64,000 bases of DNA from contig ARYC01001254.1 in the NCBI GenBank assembly GCA_000711775.1, positions 1 through 64,000 on the forward strand, in the 5' to 3' direction. The DNA comes from Oxytricha trifallax. Lineage: Eukaryota > Ciliophora > Spirotrichea > Sporadotrichida > Oxytrichidae. The position numbers and the translations under genes are program-made. Numbering within the stretch: the stretch's first letter is position 1; every line of letters begins with the position of its first letter. Below the pieces are notes generated by a model, which saw only the letters and a list, made by a program, of their open reading frames with translations, searched no databases and was not told where the DNA came from. Shown piece by piece: positions 10,301-20,848 of the stretch.

Positions 10301-11960
10301 TGCTAGTTACTTGATTACTCGATTAATGATTATTTTTACTAGTAGATGTTTGCGCAAACGAAGTAGTCTTATTTGGTTGTATGCGTTTCTACATTACACT
10401 ACCCATAGTTTAGGAATTTGTAGGCAGTCTGTTATTATTTGAGCTATTTCTCTAATGAATTGAGCCTGAACTTCCAAGAGGAGGCATTTACATAGATTTT
10501 AATTGCTCATTCATTATTTTTTCTTTCAAAGTTAAACCACCTTGACTGTTTGCAATAGTTGACGAGCAATATTCAGTTGTGTGCTAATGCGATAATTTGT
10601 TTTCATTAGATATATGAGAGAAAGCTTAAACCAAACCGTGCGAGGAGCTTTCCTTAGGTGTGGTGAATTTTGCATTTTAAATCAAGTTATAAGTAGGTGG
10701 TAAGTTTGAGTTTATTGAGGGTGGATGCATAATGTTCTGTTTCTTTTATTGCAAAACAGAGGAAGTTACTACTTATTACAAAAAGTTGGAATTTGTACTT
10801 GCTATAGGCTTCTTCTTTTTCTTTTTCTAAGAATCCTATAAATTAATAGGAGATTTTCTTGCGGCATGATAGTATAACAAAATCAAATTAGTGTTAAAAT
10901 AAAATTAAAAAAATTATATTAGGATGAAAATCCATCATTTGACTAGCTTTGCTCTATGCTATTTTCATTTGATAAAATATTGAATACCTGACTATCTTAT
11001 TTGCTTAAAGGCTATATGAAAATTTATAGAAAAATTTAATTTTTAAAGTAGGCTAATCATCTCCACTGTATTTTAATTTATGATTCCCTAGTATCATGTC
11101 AAGTTTGGCTTGACTTTTAGTAGTCGAAATAATTTCGTCATTTGTTGTATTATTTATATCATAAGAAGTTTATAGAGTTTAATTCGTGAGAGTGGAATTT
11201 CTGTTATTCAAAAATGCAGTTCTCTACTATTCTTGCATAATTTTTAAGTTTCTATTATACTGTTGCTGAGTTTAAAGCTATTATTGTTGTAATATTTAAA
11301 GTGCGTTCACTCCACTGAACTTTCTTTAATGCAGATTAAGTGTTGAAGACGATTAATTAGGAGGCTTGACATGTGATTCATTTGAGAAAGCTTATGTTGA
11401 TTTAATTGTGGTTTTCATAGAAGAATCACTTGTAGTCACTGATTAAGTTTGCTGGTCATCTTTAGGCAAGATCAATTGCTTATTTGATTTGTAAATTTAA
11501 GGTTTAGACATGGAAGAGCTGTTATTATTTGCTGCAGACCCTGTATTATTCAAACCCAGAAATCCCTAAGCGCTTTTAAGTGTCTATCTTTTGCTGAGTT
11601 GTGATTGAGGAGTCTATCTCGAAGATGAATTACAAGATTTATCTAAACTAGTGATTTAACCTGAACCAAGAATTGCAGCAATATTATTTGAGTTTTTCCT
11701 TAAGCCAAAGTTAGCCGTTTTACCCTGAAATGAATCATTGTGTCCTCTTAATCCTACTGCTTTTGAATTTCTATCGCCATTCATACTTTACTAATGATTC
11801 ATGACTTTCTACGCTAAGTTTTGTGAAGTCTGGACACTTCCATACTTTTTTTCATTTTAAAATGATTGCTGATGGTTTTTGTTTTTGCTGAATAAATGAG
11901 AGCTTGATTTTACTTTAGAATAGGCATCACCTTATCTTTTTTATTAATTTCGGAATACAT
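7377..11960 (-). CDS. serine/threonine protein kinase with long Gln/Asn-rich N-terminal region
   Basis: Phosphotransferase of the eukaryotic kinase fold. From right to left: a disordered N-terminus of about 500 residues rich in Gln, Asn and Ser (about 11880 to 10200), an IES near 10850-11045, then the kinase domain: 'LLGKGGCALVWLAK' glycine loop (about 10030-10090), 'ALKQF' lysine, 'YWLVYEVGSHSL' hinge (about 9780), 'KIVHADIKPDNILV' catalytic loop (about 9560-9600), 'LIDFGSAF' (about 9510), 'TPEYLAPEVLEY' (about 9440) and 'YDIWSLGAILLEILTGFPLW' (about 9290-9350). The C-lobe is completed only by removing two insertions: the TBE-ended element (7872-9091) and the foldback (7405-7821). This gives 'DLLSRMLDFNPLRRIS' then 'PEEVINHPFIIGV' and TGA at 7377-7379. 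The usual HRD motif is HAD. The ATG at 11960 is out of frame with the downstream coding, so the true start is uncertain. Kinase subfamily not assigned. Confidence 0.88.
7405..7821. mobile_element. 417-bp TA-flanked foldback MITE, copy 1 (inside the kinase gene)
   Basis: An inverted repeat runs nearly its whole length with TA at 7403-7404 and 7822-7823. Ends read TTGTAGGAATA (left) and, on the other strand, TTGAAGGAATA (right). Arms of about 195 bp meet at a short loop near 7605. The internal motif GAGAATTCAAAATTAG is shared with the 415-bp copy at 29594-30008. There is no coding capacity. TA duplication suggests mobilisation by a Tc1/mariner-type transposase (inference). Removing it with one TA turns the broken kinase C-lobe into 'PEEVINHPFIIGV', which fits the end of a kinase domain. 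Confidence 0.87.
7822..7871 (-). other. 50-bp retained coding segment between two transposons
   Basis: This is the only kinase coding sequence between the foldback and the TBE-ended element. It encodes the region 'MLDFNPLRRISPEEVI' of subdomain XI, with borders set by TA (7822-7823) and ATT (7869-7871). Confidence 0.8.
7872..9091. mobile_element. TBE-type transposon derivative, 1,220 bp, non-autonomous
   Basis: Both ends begin CAAAACCCCAAAACCCC on the outward strand and continue as an inverted repeat of about 74 bp (7872-7945 and 9018-9091) that differs by one base or so. The flanking ATT (7869-7871 and 9092-9094) matches the three-base ANT target duplication known for telomere-bearing elements (TBE) of Oxytricha. 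Full TBEs are about 4 kb and encode a transposase and two other proteins. None of these is seen here, so this is an internally deleted or MITE-like copy needing proteins in trans. The interior holds a repeat cluster around AGTACC/GGTACT at 8560-8800. Excision with one ATT restores the kinase frame exactly (AGC AGA ATG CTC). Confidence 0.93.
8560..8800. repeat. clustered AGTACC/GGTACT motifs inside the TBE derivative
   Basis: About eight copies of TTAGTACC-like, AATTGGTACC-like or mirror forms occur in 240 bp, including the palindromes AGTACCGGTACT and GGTACCAGTACC, joined by AATTT/AAATT tracts. The spacing is irregular. A role as protein-binding sites is only a guess; it could equally be a decayed satellite. 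Confidence 0.6.
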
Positions 11961-12220
11961 TTTAATTTGCCTAAGAAATATAAAATTATTCAATTGTAAA
12001 TTATAGACTGTTTTAGAACTATAGTATAAAATGATTAAATTAATATCCTACTAAAATTTCCTAAAGATAAATAATTATTTTTAGAATATTTATTATTTGG
12101 AAAATAAAACGAGAAGAGATTAAAAGACAATTTTTGTAAATTATTGAAATTATCTTCTCTTTGTCTATTTATTCTTGAATAAAAATCACAATAATTGTGG
12201 TATCCTATAGAATTTTAATC

Positions 12221-13621
12221 TCATTTTTAAGTTAAGATTATCGATTTTAAATAAAATTTAACTTCTTAGACATTAAGAATCCTGAAATAATTAGATGAAC
12301 TTTTGCTCTTCTCTTTTGAGATGGGCATCTATTCTGTTTAGCATACTTTCCCTGCATAATCCATATCATTTTGATCTATTGTATTGTTATTTTGCGAAGT
12401 ATCGTTTCCATCTTCCTCATCCTCCTCTTCAAGACATTCAAAGTCATTTCCTTCAGTCATATAGTCTTCCTCGTAATCCTCTAAAATAATAGATGCATGA
12501 TATATAACATAATTTTATAAAATCCTCTTCATGAGCAGGCTCATTAGCTTATCTTGACATTTTAGCCTTGGCATTTTCAATCGATGGCTTCTTATTACTC
12601 AAATATTACTCCTCTTAACACTTTTTATTGCTATTTTAATTCATCTGAGAGTTCACATACTGCTGTACATTCTGAAATTGCTATAAGTGTTTGCCACTAT
12701 GTGGGGAGGGATGAATAGGTGTGCCTTGAGTTGGCGTGGTTTACTTATAAGCCTGATTGTTGTTGGAAGTGCTTGCTTAAGATTTACGTGGAGAACTGAT
12801 AAGCTGAAGTCTCAACGATTCTAATTCTGTATTTAAACGGCTGTAATTCAAGTTCGTGGAAGATTACTAATTATCTCTAGTTCCTTAAGCAAATGGAATT
12901 TATTGCTAAAGAGGTGATCTGTTGTTGCTGTTAGTATAAAAATATAGTTAAACCTTCTAATTCAAGTATCTTGTTTGAAACTTGACAAATTACTTTGGCT
13001 TCCATTTCTCACAGCACTGTTTTAGTATTTTTACTGACTTTCTCCAAAATTTTAGATTCCATTTCCTTGAGTAAAATTTTAGCTTCCCATGTTATATCCA
13101 ACATTTTGCTTACTGCTCTTGCTTGGTGACATTGAACTTAAATCATAGTGATTCATATTAGGGATGCTGCTTGTTTTATTATTGCTGTGATTTTATTGAT
13201 ACTGTTGTGACTAGAGCACAGAAGTCAATAATTCTTAGTTGTAGAGGGGTTTCTTGTTACCGGATGATGAGCTCTAATGTTTATGATATATCGACTGTGA
13301 AGTATGCATCTCTCGATTCAAAGTGCCTTGCGTAAGATTAGTATTTTGCTAATTTTATCCACCATTTCCTCCGACACCATTAAGCGAATATCTCTAAGAT
13401 TTCTCATTTGATTTTTAATTTGACTTTTATCCTGGACTCATAATTAACTTATGTCTCGCTGCAGATACCGTTGCCACAGGACTGCTGTTACTCTAACTAG
13501 ATAAAAAATATTAGATCTCTTTACAAATATTAGGAAATAATTACTCATCAACAGGATTGTAGAGTACAGAGTGCGTAAACTTTCCCTAAAAGTTGTTCGT
13601 TATAGCTGTTTTTATATTCAT
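12221..13621 (-). CDS. Gln/Asn/Ser-rich protein with acidic C-terminus, unrecognised
   Basis: From ATG 13621 the frame 'MNIKTAITNNFQGKFTHSVL' stays open for over 600 bases as low-complexity Gln/Asn/Ser sequence with a short basic 'RHKLIMSPGQKS' patch. It meets TGA near 12970, just before a GTTTAA...CTAACAG segment (about 12925-12950) that could be a short intron or part of an IES. It resumes as 'SPLQQQIPFAQGTRDNQQSS' onward. The middle has a possible helix 'LNTELESLRLQLIS', and the end is strongly acidic (a run of Glu and Asp at about 12400-12470). An IES lies at about 12485-12530. It ends at TGA 12221-12223. Around 12960-13130 a second minus-strand frame is also open with a coiled-coil-like pattern, so the reading there is not fully certain. 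No domain recognised. Its start faces away from the transposase gene to its right. Confidence 0.62.
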
Positions 13622-13721
13622 TTTAATTCCAATATACAAAAATAACTTATTAAATTCAAATGCATGCAGTCGAAAATTACTTAGTAAATTAAATTAAGTA
13701 GACTTTAAAAAATAGATTAAA

Positions 13722-15805
13722 TCATTAATTTAAAGTAGACGTAGTAGTTTCAGGATTTAGCCTGAAGTTATTTGAAGATTGTATCAATTGCGTCAAGCTA
13801 GTGTTAAAATTACTTATAAAACTTTTTGAGTCATTTCCATTTAAGCTTGATAATGGTTTCATTTGCTTAGATTCTCCACTGAGCCAAATCTAATTAAGAT
13901 GACTAATTAACTGCATATAATCTATACCTAGAATTCTATTGCCTATCTCACTCATAAATTTGATTTTGTGTCTGCATGGCAAGCCTCCATATTCATTCTA
14001 GTAAAAGCACGAGCAAGTAATTAAGACATTTTGTAAACTCTAAGGATTTTAAAGATTAATCGTTTCAAATTCTTCTTCATCTTATTATACAATTTTATGT
14101 TGCAATGTAGGGCAAAGCAAGTTTCTTTGCTTCACTTTTTCAATTTCATCATCAAGAGAGTTTGTGGAATATTTAGAAATTTGCATTTGTTTCATAGGTA
14201 TAACTTTAAAACTTGAAAGTGATTTTATAGCTTCTGGTTTGTTTATGTCAATATTTGTTTGTAAGTCAATCTTCCATCTTAACGATTCATAGTATTCCTT
14301 GAAGAGATAAAGTATAGCTAATTTTGAATGCTAAATCTTAGATTTTTAGATCATATTTATAAAGCCAGTTGGTAGTAATGTAGTAACATTTGCTGATACA
14401 AAAGCTTGATAATTCTTGAACCAAAATTAATCTCGATTTAAATTGATACTATTTGTTTAGCTTCTTAATAAAACTCTAAGGCTTGCATAAATATTTTTGC
14501 TGAGCATTTTTGCTAATTAAGAGACTTGTAAATCTTTTTATATGAATCATGATTTTTATATCTCATGTTTGTATTCATTCCTAAATGTTGAACAGATTTC
14601 TTTTGATATAGCCCTTACCAAAGATCTTTCTTATCATGTAAAAAGAGCAAAAGATTACTTTAATCGTAAGTCAAAGCTGGTTCTATTGGTCCATAAGTGA
14701 AGTCTATGTAATTCTTAATAAACAAATCTGTTGTTACTAACTCAACAGCTTTGCTTAGATGAGATGATCCTTCAAAAATCTTCTTTGTTCTTTTTAAGAT
14801 GTGATAAAGACTAAGCTGGACATTACTTTATCGAAAAATTTCTTGGCATACACCTAAGATATATGGATCTGAATCTATGATTATAGTTTAAGGCATTATT
14901 TATCGACCATTCAACTCAAGAAACTTATTAAAGCACAATTTCAGTGAGTCAACTGATTTTTAACAAATAATCACCGCAAATACTTAATGTTCACCATCTT
15001 GATTTATCCCAGTTAGCATAAGTGAATAGTCTTCTACGAATTTAGAGTATAAATTGTCAATCATCAAAACAAATCCACCATATTGCTGATATCTTTTTTG
15101 CATTTCCTCACTGCAAATTATGATACGTTTGAGTTCGTATTCATCAAATACTGCATCTATAATTTCATTAGGAAATTCCTTAACTAACTCTTTTGCAAAT
15201 TCTACATTCTCAGCTTTATGAACTATGTCGAATCGTTAACTCAAATGATGCAGTAGTGTTGGTATATCGAAATCTCTTTAAAATCTTTATCTCAAATGAC
15301 TAACTATATCCATAGCTTGTATCTTGCATCCCACACTAGTCACGAACTCATCAATATAGAATACTATTTCATTTGATAAAAGAGTTGGATCAGGGTCGTG
15401 ATTATGCCCAGCCGTAATTTCTTTCAAGTACCACTACTCTTCGATTGGGTCTTTTTCGAATATAACCTTCGCTTTACAAGGATTGGTCTTAGCACTGCCT
15501 TTCTAATACAGCTCATTTTTCCATTGAGTTTTCCTATAACCACCATGTTTTTCGAAAACTTTTGTGTGTCCAAACTAACAATTGAAGTAGCAAAACTCAT
15601 AGGCTTTGAAAGAGGCTGAATGTTTATCGCTTTTTCTGTTTGATTTTCTCATTTTAAATCCATGATCCTTTGCATAATCGTTGTATTTTATGAATATGTC
15701 ATCTATATCTGGGCCTTTTAGCATTAATCCCTCAAAATCAGATTCGAATAGAATTTCATAGTCTTAATTATGAGTTTTATCTCCAATGCTGTCTTCCTCA
15801 AACAT
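13722..15805 (-). CDS. FAR1-type Mutator-like (MULE) transposase or domesticated derivative
   Basis: About 690 codons from ATG 15805. Near residues 30-130 is a FAR1-like zinc/WRKY-fold DNA-binding region: 'YAKDHGFKMRKSNRKSDK', Cys pairs in 'YEFCYFNC' and a closing 'AGHNHD'. Near residues 245-360 is a MULE DDE core: 'GGFVLMIDNLYSKF' (first Asp), 'TIIIDSDPYILGV' (second Asp) and 'LYHILKR' in place of the family's C-x-x-H region. Near the C-terminus is a SWIM zinc finger: 'CSCFYQNEYGGLPCRH' (about 13950-14000). The order FAR1, DDE, SWIM is that of MULE and FAR1/FHY3 proteins. The frame shifts once around 14450-14490, by mutation or a tiny IES; otherwise it has no large insertion, unlike most neighbours. 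No terminal inverted repeats were seen within 200 bp on either side, so a stand-alone host gene is possible. TGA at 13722-13724. Confidence 0.82.
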
Positions 15806-16063
15806 TTAGGTTTCACTTATTGATTTATAATTTATAAATTTATGAGGGTGATATGAATTAATTAAAATGATATTTGATTTAATTGCTTAAATATCCAAAA
15901 TGTATTAGCTAAATATTTACGAGTTAATATGTTCAATTAATCATTATACCCTTTAATTCTTAACAATCGATGTATGATTATGATAAGGATTAACCATAAT
16001 AATCAAGAATAAATAGATTAATGTAAAAAGATTCTCTGCAATATCTTTCGAAATATCTCTCTC
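15806..16063. other. AT-rich intergenic spacer
   Basis: Lies between the transposase start and the cyclophilin stop. I looked for Mutator-type terminal repeats here and at 13560-13720 and found none. Confidence 0.4.
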
Positions 16064-17000
16064 TCATTTAACTGGCTCAGCCTCTTTCTTAACTTCTCCA
16101 CAGTTATCAATAACGATCTATGATAAATTAGTAACATTCATAGAATTGATAAACTTTATTGGATATTAAGGTATGATTTTCAATTATTTCAATCTTGGCT
16201 GATGGAGTTCCACTTCTTGAACCACAAAGCTCGAGTTGCTTGAGGAGATTGTCTCCCTCTATTAATTCTCCGAATACAACATGAGCACCGTCAAGCCAGT
16301 CAGTCACTCCGAAAGTCAAGAAGAATTGAGAGCCAATATGCATTTTTCGTATTTATTATAATAAGAGGTTTTGAAATACAATACCTAAAAGGATACTAAA
16401 TCAATATATAAAGCCATTAGTGTTTGGACCAGCATTAGCCATGGAAAGAAGACCTTTCTTGTAATGTTTGCACTTGAAGTTTTCGTCAGCGAATTTTTCT
16501 CCGTAGATGCTCTTTCCACCAGTTCCATTTCCGTTTGTGAAATCACCTCCTTGGGCCATGAACCCATTAAATAGATAAAATTATTCTCAAATATATTTAT
16601 GCTCTAGTAAATTTATGTTGATTGATGATACGATGGAAATGTGATTTTTTGTAGGTGTAGCCTTGCTTATTGTCTCCAGCGCAAAGTGATCTGAAGTTCT
16701 CAGCAGTCTTAGGAGTGTGGATTTAGTAAAGCTATAAATCAAGATTATTTACAATACATTCTTTAGATACTCATTTTAATAGGCATTTATATAAATAATA
16801 TCCTTGAAGGTTGTGTAATTGCATGGAATTATTCATGTAGATTTATTGCGAAATAATTGTCAATATTATTCATTAAGAAATACTGTTTATTTATTACATA
16901 CCTCGAAAACCATCTTGCCAAGTGGTTTGCCATCCTTTGACAACTCAAAGAACACCTGAGGATTCTTGGGGTCTCTATAGTTGTATAGAGCAGCGAACAT
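16064..17000 (-). CDS. cyclophilin-type peptidyl-prolyl cis-trans isomerase
   Basis: Catalyses cis-trans isomerisation of Xaa-Pro bonds. In order on the minus strand: '[20 protein letters not shown]' (ATG 17000), '[13 protein letters not shown]', '[20 protein letters not shown]', 'SHFHRII' with the catalytic Arg (about 16630), '[15 protein letters not shown]' (about 16515-16560), '[13 protein letters not shown]' (about 16425), '[20 protein letters not shown]' (about 16280-16330) and '[16 protein letters not shown]' before TGA 16064-16066. This is the single-domain size of cytosolic cyclophilin A. IESs at about 16740-16895, 16565-16615, 16345-16420 and 16120-16180 interrupt it. Key drug-binding and catalytic residues of the family (Arg, Gln-Gly-Gly, Phe, Trp) are visible. 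An upstream exon before the ATG cannot be excluded. Confidence 0.92.
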
Positions 17001-17454
17001 TCTTCTCTGTTAGAAGTTTTTCTAAACTTATGTTAATATTTTTTGTTAGATATTTCACTATAAAATCAATATATATATATATACTATATTATTTAAATCA
17101 TAAATGTAAGGTTTAGAGGAATGAGGGGGTCTTATTGAACATATTTATTAAAATCTTTAATTTGATTATATAATTAAGGTATAAAAAATAATATAGATAA
17201 TTCCTGATTTTATTAAGACTTTTAAAATATAGACAACGGAATTAAATACAAAATAAAACTTAACGATATCAAATAAAAGTTATTATATAATTTTAATTAA
17301 ATTAGTTTTATAAAGGGTTTAGGGAAAAACATATAAAAAATAATATTAATAATAATAACAATAAATATATTTAAAAAGTTAACTAGAGTTGATTAGAGAT
17401 ATATTTATATATAAATTTTAATTGAGTCTATTAAAGACATCAACTTGTTTGCAA
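17001..17454. other. AT-rich divergent intergenic region
   Basis: Separates the minus-strand cyclophilin from the plus-strand Cdh1 gene, so both promoters should lie here. About 85 percent A+T by eye. No motif stands out. Confidence 0.4.
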
Positions 17455-20433
17455 ATGTTTGATAATGAAACTAACTTCAGTGCCTTGGCTTCGGGCATTC
17501 ACTTCCCATAGTTCGTCCATAGTGCCTCGCTCGGTGGTAAACAAGGCATGCATAGAATGAATAACCCAGAGGATTACGAGTCTGAGACTTTTAAATCTCC
17601 TTTGGCCATTAAAACCAGCATGATAATGTTATTTAAAATGTAATTGATGATAATATATGATTGATGTTTAAGTAAAAACAGTAAGAATTTCAATATTATA
17701 CTGATTAAAGTAGGAGGAGCAAATAATGATGCAAATAACAGAGTTTGCTTCACTGAGCAAAAGACTTTCACAACTCCCTTCAAGAATTCCACTATTGAGA
17801 GAACCAACGGTAACACACTCTCCGTCAATAATGGGTTTTTCAATACAGAGAGAAAGCTAGCTGCTCCCCAAAATGGAAAGCAATTAAATGACTTAAAGTA
17901 CAATGAATTATGTCACAGAGAAAACTTTTAAAGCGAAAACAGAGATCTCATTAAAAAAGTCTCGGGTAATGTTGCAAATCATGCTGAGCAAAACGCTACA
18001 AAGACAAAGCAATCGAAAGTGAAGCAATCAATTGGTGGATCAAATATAGAGGAAATTGAATACTAACCAAAGAGTTTTCAGGGAGATAGATTTATCCCAA
18101 GCAGGATGAGCGACGATCAATATGAGTAGCAATTCTAACATGAAGAACTTCTAATGTTGCAAAGATCAGCCATTTATCAAAATAGCTAACCTTATAGAAA
18201 TTTAGGGGTTTATTATATTAGATAGAGAGCAAATAATTTTTAGTTTTAAATACTATTATATCTCTGATATAAAAATAGCGCAAATGGTAATTCTGATTCT
18301 AGTTAACCAAGTAACACAAACAATAACAACTCCCAAGTAGGATCAGACGGATAACCAATACCTCAATCAGCTACTCAAGGGTCTTAATAAATCAATGGGC
18401 AATAAAATCAAGGAGATATGCACATGAATATGTACTCCAACTTATTGCAAACTCAGACCCTTGGTGATTCATACATTAATTATGACACAGGTTATTAAAA
18501 TTTAAGTTACTTCGGAAGCGGATCCTAAAGTTCATATGGTATGCCAAACTCATCTTCTGACTTCACAAGTTTCCAATAAAATTCGCCAGTAGGAATTTTT
18601 TCTACACAAAGCTCTACAGCAGTTACTGGTTCAGGATTAAATGGCTCTTCCTCTTTAAACTAAACCATTAGTAGTATGATGGCGGCCTCAAAGAAAAATA
18701 ACATTTTCAAGTATAAAAACAGAGAGAAGTACTAACAAGAAAACATGGCTCCTTATTAAGTGAACCCCTTGCTAAATATTGATGCTAGTGATGAGTAAAC
18801 TTCACCAAGTGTTAAAAACACTCGTAAAATTCCTAAAATGCCCTTTAAGGTATTAGATGCTCCACAACTACAAGATGATTTTTATCTCAATTTAGTCGAT
18901 TGGTCCTCTACAAATGTCTTGGCTGTAGGATTAGGAAGAGCTGTTTACATTTGGTCAGCTTGCACTAGCAGAGTTACTAAACTTTGTGAGGTTCCTCATG
19001 ATGACTTTAATTAAGAATTTTGATAACATTAACAGATTGTATTAGTTTGGTATTTAGCAACCTAATTAAAAATTTCAAAAATTAATGTATTTAGACTCAA
19101 TAACCTCAGTAAGTTGGTCTTAAAGAGGAACACACTTGGCAGTGGGAACAAACTCAGGTGACACACAAATATGGGACACAACACACTTGAAGCAAGTTAG
19201 AACACTCACCGGTCATTTGAGCAGAGTAGGTTGCGTTGCTTGGAGCAATTCGATTGTTAGTACTGGAAGCAGAGACAGAAATATCCTACAGAGAGACTTA
19301 AGAGCTCATAATCAAAGCGTCATGAAATTGGTTGGACATAAATAAGAAGTATGCGGACTTAAATGGTCATTTGATGATATGCAACTTATATTTTTACTTC
19401 TTAAATGACAGTCTATTTAATAGTGTTATCTATTGGATTTTTTAATTAAACTTGCATCCGGAGGCAATGATAATAAATTGATGGTATGGTCACTTCAAGG
19501 GGGTGAATCTCCATTAGTCAAGTTTTCAGATCACACAGCTGCAGTAAAAGCTATTGGATGGAGTCCACATTAAAATGGTCTCTTAGCTTCAGGAGGTGGA
19601 ACAGCTGATTTATTATTAATTTCCCATAAATTTCGAAGAGCTTATAACTCGTAAAGAATTTTAAAACACATATGCTTATATGAAATTAAACTGATAGATG
19701 CATAAGATTCTGGAACACACATACTCTTCAACCTATAAATTATATCGATACTGGCTCGCAAGTTTGCAATTTAATGTTCTCTAAGAATAACAACGAGATA
19801 GTATCCACTCATGGCTATTCTTTGAATTAGATTATAATTTGGAAGTACCCATCGATGCAAAAAGTAGCGACTCTTACTGGTCATACCTTTATATTGAAAT
19901 GTATTTGAAAAATTATTTATTTTATAATTAGAGCAACAAAAACATGACATTTTAAAACATAGCAAAAACATTAACATTTTTTATTACACTATTCGAAAAT
20001 TTTATTGAAATCTTTTTAAGTATATTAGGATTTTAATTTCAATTATTTTAAATGATGGAGTTCTTTGTAAAAAATATCCATTTTATTAATAAGAATACTA
20101 ATAATTTGATGAATGTTGTATTTATATTATTTATGAAATACCTACAGAGTACTTTATTTATCAATGAGTCCCTGCGGTTAGAACATTGTAACAGGAGCAG
20201 GCGATGAAACTTTAAGGTTTTGGAGCGCTTTCCCCTCAACTATCAAATAAAAATCAGTTGTAAATATTAATTGAATATAAATAATAGTTATTATCAGCAA
20301 TTCTCAAATCAGTTCAAATATAGAATTATGCTTGAGTTTAACAATTAATATATATATATATATAGCTGTAGATTCCTTCGGTGGAGCAGCCAGCATGAGC
20401 CAGTTATATCCAAGCAGCATGGACATCCGCTGA
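17455..20433 (+). CDS. FZR1: APC/C activator of the Cdh1/Fizzy-related family (WD40)
   Basis: Co-activator that brings substrates to the anaphase-promoting complex. From ATG 17455 ('MFDNETNFSALASGIHFPQF') a long Asn/Ser/Gln-rich N-terminus includes the C-box 'GDRFIPSR' (about 18080-18105), needed for APC/C binding. After 'RKIPKMPFKVLDAPQLQDDF' (about 18830) comes the seven-blade WD40 propeller: 'LVDWSSTNVLAVGL', 'DSITSVSWSQRGTHLAVGT', 'VRTLTGHLSRVGCVAW', 'GHKQEVCGLKWS', 'KLMVWSLQG', 'FSDHTAAVKAIGWSPH', 'RFWNTH', 'VATLTGHT' and 'IVTGAGDETLRFWSAFPS'. It ends 'SSMDIR' before TGA 20431-20433, giving the C-terminal Ile-Arg tail that docks on APC3. The GAGDETLRFW string and IR tail fit Cdh1/Fzr or Cdc20; the N-terminus does not settle which. 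IESs occur at about 17635-17715, 18210-18285, 19005-19090, 19375-19450, 19605-19690, 19900-20150 and 20245-20365. Confidence 0.92.
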
Positions 20434-20848
20434 ACACAAAACACAAACACAATCGTTATCAAGTGATTGATAATTGATAACAATAAGACTATATTTGTAA
20501 ATATCATATTAAAAAGACTATTGAAAAGAGGAAGGCATGTACTGATGAATGCAAATTGGGCATAAGAAGCAACTATAACTCTATATATGTGTAGTATTAA
20601 TATATATTAAGTCAACTTATATATAAATATAGCTTATTTATTAGTTGGATTTAGTAACTTATAATATAATGTAAAAGAAGAGAGTAGAGGGTATAAAAAT
20701 CTATGTTTAATATTCTTAAAATAGCTTAAGTTTTTAATAACTGATTAATTAAAATTTATTCTCTTTTATTCATGTTAATTAAAGAAATCAAGACGATCAT
20801 TAACCTTAAAAGTCTTAATTTTATTGCTTTTGTCGCATTAAATTTGCT
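20434..20848. other. AT-rich spacer between convergent genes
   Basis: The 3' ends of the Cdh1 gene and the Rok1-like helicase meet here. A short TA run lies just upstream at 20347-20363. No gene seen. Confidence 0.4.

Noticed and set aside
13560-13721. Possible terminal inverted repeats for the Mutator-like gene
   Set aside because: Compared with 15806-16063 by eye; only chance AT similarity was found.
15398-15619. Plus-strand hydrophobic frame resembling a membrane protein
   Set aside because: It is antisense to the FAR1 DNA-binding part of the minus-strand transposase, which has clear motifs.
20347-20363. Short TA dinucleotide run
   Set aside because: Within the range expected for an AT-rich spacer or IES; no repeat family or function indicated.
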